Below, piece after piece: positions 61,051 through 64,000 of a DNA stretch of 64,000 bases (positions are counted from its first letter, which is position 1; each line of letters begins with the position of its first letter). The DNA is from Phorcus lineatus (taxonomy: Eukaryota; Mollusca; Gastropoda; Trochida; Trochidae): positions 40,532,839 to 40,596,838 of the forward strand of contig OV121091.1 of NCBI GenBank assembly GCA_921293015.1. The letters are read 5' to 3'. Under the pieces are notes generated by a model. That model worked only from the letters and a program-made list of their open reading frames with translations. It ran no database searches and was not told the origin of the DNA. A program made the position numbers and the translations under genes.

Positions 61051-61492
61051 GTTAAAGTCAAATGTGCCAAACTTCATAAATGGTCTTATTTTATCGAGAA
61101 GTATTGGTTGATTAAGAGAATCAGAATCCTTATGCTTATCAGTTCAGTAAAGTGACGATAAAAGGATTAAAGTCGTTATTTGTGATCGAAAAACGAAAAG
61201 TGGCGCGGGCCAAGGACCCAAAAGTAATTTTGAAAACTTATTTATAGCAGACACAAAGGCAAACATTGGTTGATTGTGTTGAGTAGGTCATTTACCTTGT
61301 ATACATTTTAATTTGACACAGAATTTCAACTTTTTAACATTTATAGATCCGTTTTTCCCATTATCATTGAAAACAAATTTTGGCAATATAGAGAAAAAGA
61401 TGGGGAAAGATTTGTACTTAACTTAGATCATAAGTAAGTGGCTCACTAAAGCCACATGAAAAATCATGAAACATACTCTGTGTCACTTTAAC
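61051..61492 (-). mobile_element. About 442-base repeat element, copy 2, inverted relative to copy 1
   Basis: On the plus strand it runs from GTTAAAGTCAAATGTGCC, through TTATTTTATCGAGAAGTATT, ATGCTTATCAGTTCAGTA, GTTATTTGTGATCGAAAAACG and GTGGCGCGG, to ACTCTGTGTCACTTTAA. This is copy 1 reversed. The end nearest 61492 gives TTAAAGTGACACAGAGTAT, identical over 19 bases with the start of copy 1. The middle is more diverged. Confidence 0.72.
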
Positions 61493-63480
61493 TTAAGAAA
61501 ACAGAAGAATTCTTATACAACGATTATTGTAATAATCTATATATTCGAAGATTTCAAAATTGTGATGATCATTTTGGCTTGAGAAGTTTATTGAAATGCG
61601 GTAACAAACTTCCCGTGCCAAAAATGCGTGCCAAATATCAAACACACTTCTTTTTGAAGAAAAGTCGACGCTAAAAAGTAAAAGTTTAACATTTGGACAC
61701 ATTCAAATTGCCAACCATTACACAGCTGACACTTCGTAACGTGCAGTGTTTACAGGGAAACCTCAGTGTCAACGTCTCCAAGTTTCCAAACAAGAATCAC
61801 TGATCCTTGAACCCTTCGTACTATGATTACTGAACGGGCAGATTGGCAACTGCTGCTTAATTATGATTTCTCTCTAATGGTTCAAGATGTTTCCTTTTTC
61901 AGGGTATAACCCTTCTTTGACATTGGCGCTGGGCTCTCTCGAGTCCTTGTTATGAAACCCTCCCCCAAAACGCCCTCCCCTTGCATCCTCACTCTCCTAT
62001 GAAAATGGGGATACAACAAACAGTGTGTTTACAACTCCGATCTACCTACATTAGTAGAAGAGGCTATGAAATCGTAATTCCATGTAAATGCCAAAGAGTG
62101 CCAATGAGTGGCTATGGGAGTCAAGACGGTCATCATCCTGCCCGACCTACCCAGCCAACAAACCCAACCATGACAATATATTACATATGTATATTATGAT
62201 ATGATATGGACTACAACTATGTCATTCTTTTGTATCTTAGGAAATAAAGTAATTCTTATTGACCTGCACCCCATTTTTTGAGCGTTAGGGACACACCATA
62301 CAACATGTTGATAATTCCCTGCTGTATCTACGCAAACAGACTGGTGTTTGTTTGTCAAAGTGTTTTCCTGTGTGACAATACGTATCGCTCTTTTTTGTAT
62401 CAGAGACGATGTCAAACATACCAACAGTATATGCGGTTTGTTTCCGCTGTTCTCCTGTAATATTGTGATAACATGTTTACGTAATATCAGTTTCCCTGTG
62501 CAACACAAATCTTGAAATGTGTCAGCCGGATACGTGTTTGCGATTTAAATACCACAAACAGCTTGAAAAAGAATTATTTTATTTTTCTATAACCTCTAAC
62601 CAAGTTTCTGAACCTTGGTACAAAAAATGACAAAGGACGCCAAAACAATACCTCCAAAATGAAACCCTTCATCATCTGTTTTCAAAAAGGAAAACTGTTA
62701 TTTTCAAAGACTACTACCCTTTGCAATGGCAATCAAAGGTTTGTTCAATAACACTGCGTCTTTATATGTCAAGCATGTAGACGGATACAAGTTACAACAT
62801 ACAAAGAACTGAACACTTCCAAATCTTTGGTTTAACTATCAGAAGAAACATTTTCTGTGTTGAAGATAACAACCATTCCCCATTTGTTATACCAGATATA
62901 CCGTTCCTTACGCTGTCATTCAAATGTTTGGTTTAAGAATTAACAGCTCGTGATCGTCCTCTATGTAACTTGGCTTTATAAACTTGTACTGAATTTAAAT
63001 AACTTCGCCATTACACTTTTAATTTGTAAAAAATTGAATTACGGTTTAAATGTTCTATAAAATATCACATGAAAGTTGTTTTATCAGTGAGACAAGATGA
63101 CATCCATATTTCTTATTCCTAAGGGTCCTTTCTTGAACCGATCCTATTGTTCGTTTTAGTTTCAAATTGATAGTTTAGAAACAAGAGAGAAGGGCAACCT
63201 GTTGATAACTCGCTCCTTAGAGGATGTATACAAAGGAATACTTCTTATACAACATTCTTTTCCTCTCTAACAGTTCTCTTCAGTCTAAAGTTGCCAGTCA
63301 GTCACATCCCTTGAGTATGCAACATGTTTATTACATTTCGTGTCGTAACAATTCAAAGTCAATCATATTCCCTTAAGCGACAAACAGCTTTCCCACATTT
63401 GGAACTATCTTCCTTAACGACCCTGACCTTTAAACGGAATGTAGCGTCCGGCTACAAGCGATTCGTTGTTACAACAAACA
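61493..63480. other. Intergenic region without a supported gene
   Basis: AT-rich with short frames only; a CCCTCCCCC-type patch lies near 61955-61985. No recognised gene, RNA or element. Confidence 0.45.
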
Positions 63481-63487
63481 CGATGTT

Positions 63488-63670
63488 TTGAATAGAGACG
63501 CTGTCAAAACAAAAGATCATTGTCTTGAAGAGGAACCTGTATTTAGAGAGGAATCAGAAGACATTGGCAACTCCGTGCAGGGTCAGTTATCGACAAATAT
63601 CCCCCTCCGCCGCCAGGTGCTTGCCCGGATGGGCGTAGGAATGCTTAGAAAGGTGCAATCCGTCTGCTAG
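63488..63670 (+). CDS. Possible coding exon of unknown family
   Basis: About 60 codons ending in TAG at 63668-63670. The frame reads NRDAVKTKDHCLEEEPVF, then a Glu/Ser-rich stretch, then RRQVLARMGVGMLRKV. It is richer in GC and charged residues than neighbouring frames. A weak acceptor-like TTTTGAATAG lies just upstream. No family is recognised and no partner exon found, so this may be a terminal exon or a chance frame. Confidence 0.2.
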   Translation: MNRDAVKTKDHCLEEEPVFREESEDIGNSVQGQLSTNIPLRRQVLARMGVGMLRKVQSVC

Positions 63671-63778
63671 CCACACTTCTCTGCGAAACAGTTGTAAAAA
63701 GGTGAGGGATATTTCTACCTACAACAATCGCCAGGTCGATGTTCGGAAAACTGATTAAACTAGATACGAAACTGAGAG

Positions 63779-64000
63779 TTTCGCCTTCCCCTGCTCCGCC
63801 CTCTCCACAGCCAAAATTAAATGGGCATGTCTTTTAAATCTACCACAATTGAACATTAAATTCAAGAATTCAACTTACAACAAGTAACATATTGATGTTA
63901 TTACTACCATCAGAGTGACTTCACACAATTTTCATAATCATTTTTTAGTGATGTCAGAACTTGTGACCTTGAACTTTGACCTTGTGTGTGACCATGTCTT
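63779..64000 (+). repeat. Dispersed repeat, copy B, cut by the right edge
   Basis: Colinear with copy A at 4422-4605 in the same orientation: TTTCGCCTTCCCCTGCTCC, CTCTCCACAGCCA, AAATGGGCA, ACCACAATT, then TCAGAACTTGTGACCTTGA and CTTTGACCTTGTGTG. It contains the GACCTTGA motif frequent in mollusc repeats and continues beyond the window. Confidence 0.6.

Overview
The window looks like AT-rich nuclear DNA from a lophotrochozoan, most likely a mollusc and perhaps a bivalve. The genes are split by spliceosomal introns with GT..AG borders, and intergenic DNA is long and mostly non-coding. There is no sign of bacterial operons. Many dispersed, degenerate repeats carry motifs I associate with mollusc genomes (GGACGGACG tails, GTCCGTCGTC blocks, GACCTTGA runs). 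The assignment to a group is inference; no species is claimed.

Three genes are well supported, all on the minus strand. (1) 9406 to 3525 is a TRIM-type RING E3 ligase gene: a first coding exon with RING, two B-boxes and coiled coil, a 65-base coiled-coil exon, and a terminal exon with a SPRY-like fold. The three exons join in frame across 578 codons, but an in-frame TAG sits at codon 284. (2) 13559 to 13038 is a single-exon Tctex1-domain protein (dynein light chain Tctex-type). (3) 33853 to 19778 is a secreted Kunitz protein of 295 residues in four exons: a signal peptide after a clear TATA promoter, a small four-cysteine module, one Kunitz domain with an unusual histidine at P1, and a long lysine/arginine-rich tail.

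Left edge (1-1330): the open end of an unidentified plus-strand ORF, then a decayed PIF/Harbinger transposase. 1.3-10.3 kb: the TRIM gene, whose introns and upstream flank hold a degenerate repeat family. 10.3-19.7 kb: the Tctex1 gene, an imperfect inverted repeat, otherwise AT-rich sequence. 19.7-34 kb: the Kunitz gene, mostly one 11.4-kb intron. 34-64 kb: no firmly supported gene, but a palindromic MITE-like element with two half copies, several short tandem duplications, a three-copy 193-base array, clusters of nuclear-receptor half-sites and CRE sites, a candidate first exon near 38.25 kb, and two inverted copies of a roughly 445-base element at 58.1-58.5 and 61.05-61.5 kb.

The three genes have no evident shared pathway: TRIM and Kunitz proteins would fit innate immunity or secreted-matrix roles, and the Tctex1 protein a ciliary or dynein role. 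I found no rRNA, intact tRNA or CRISPR array, and no convincing new multi-gene system. The most useful leads are the TRIM in-frame stop, the Kunitz protein architecture and the unassigned repeat families.
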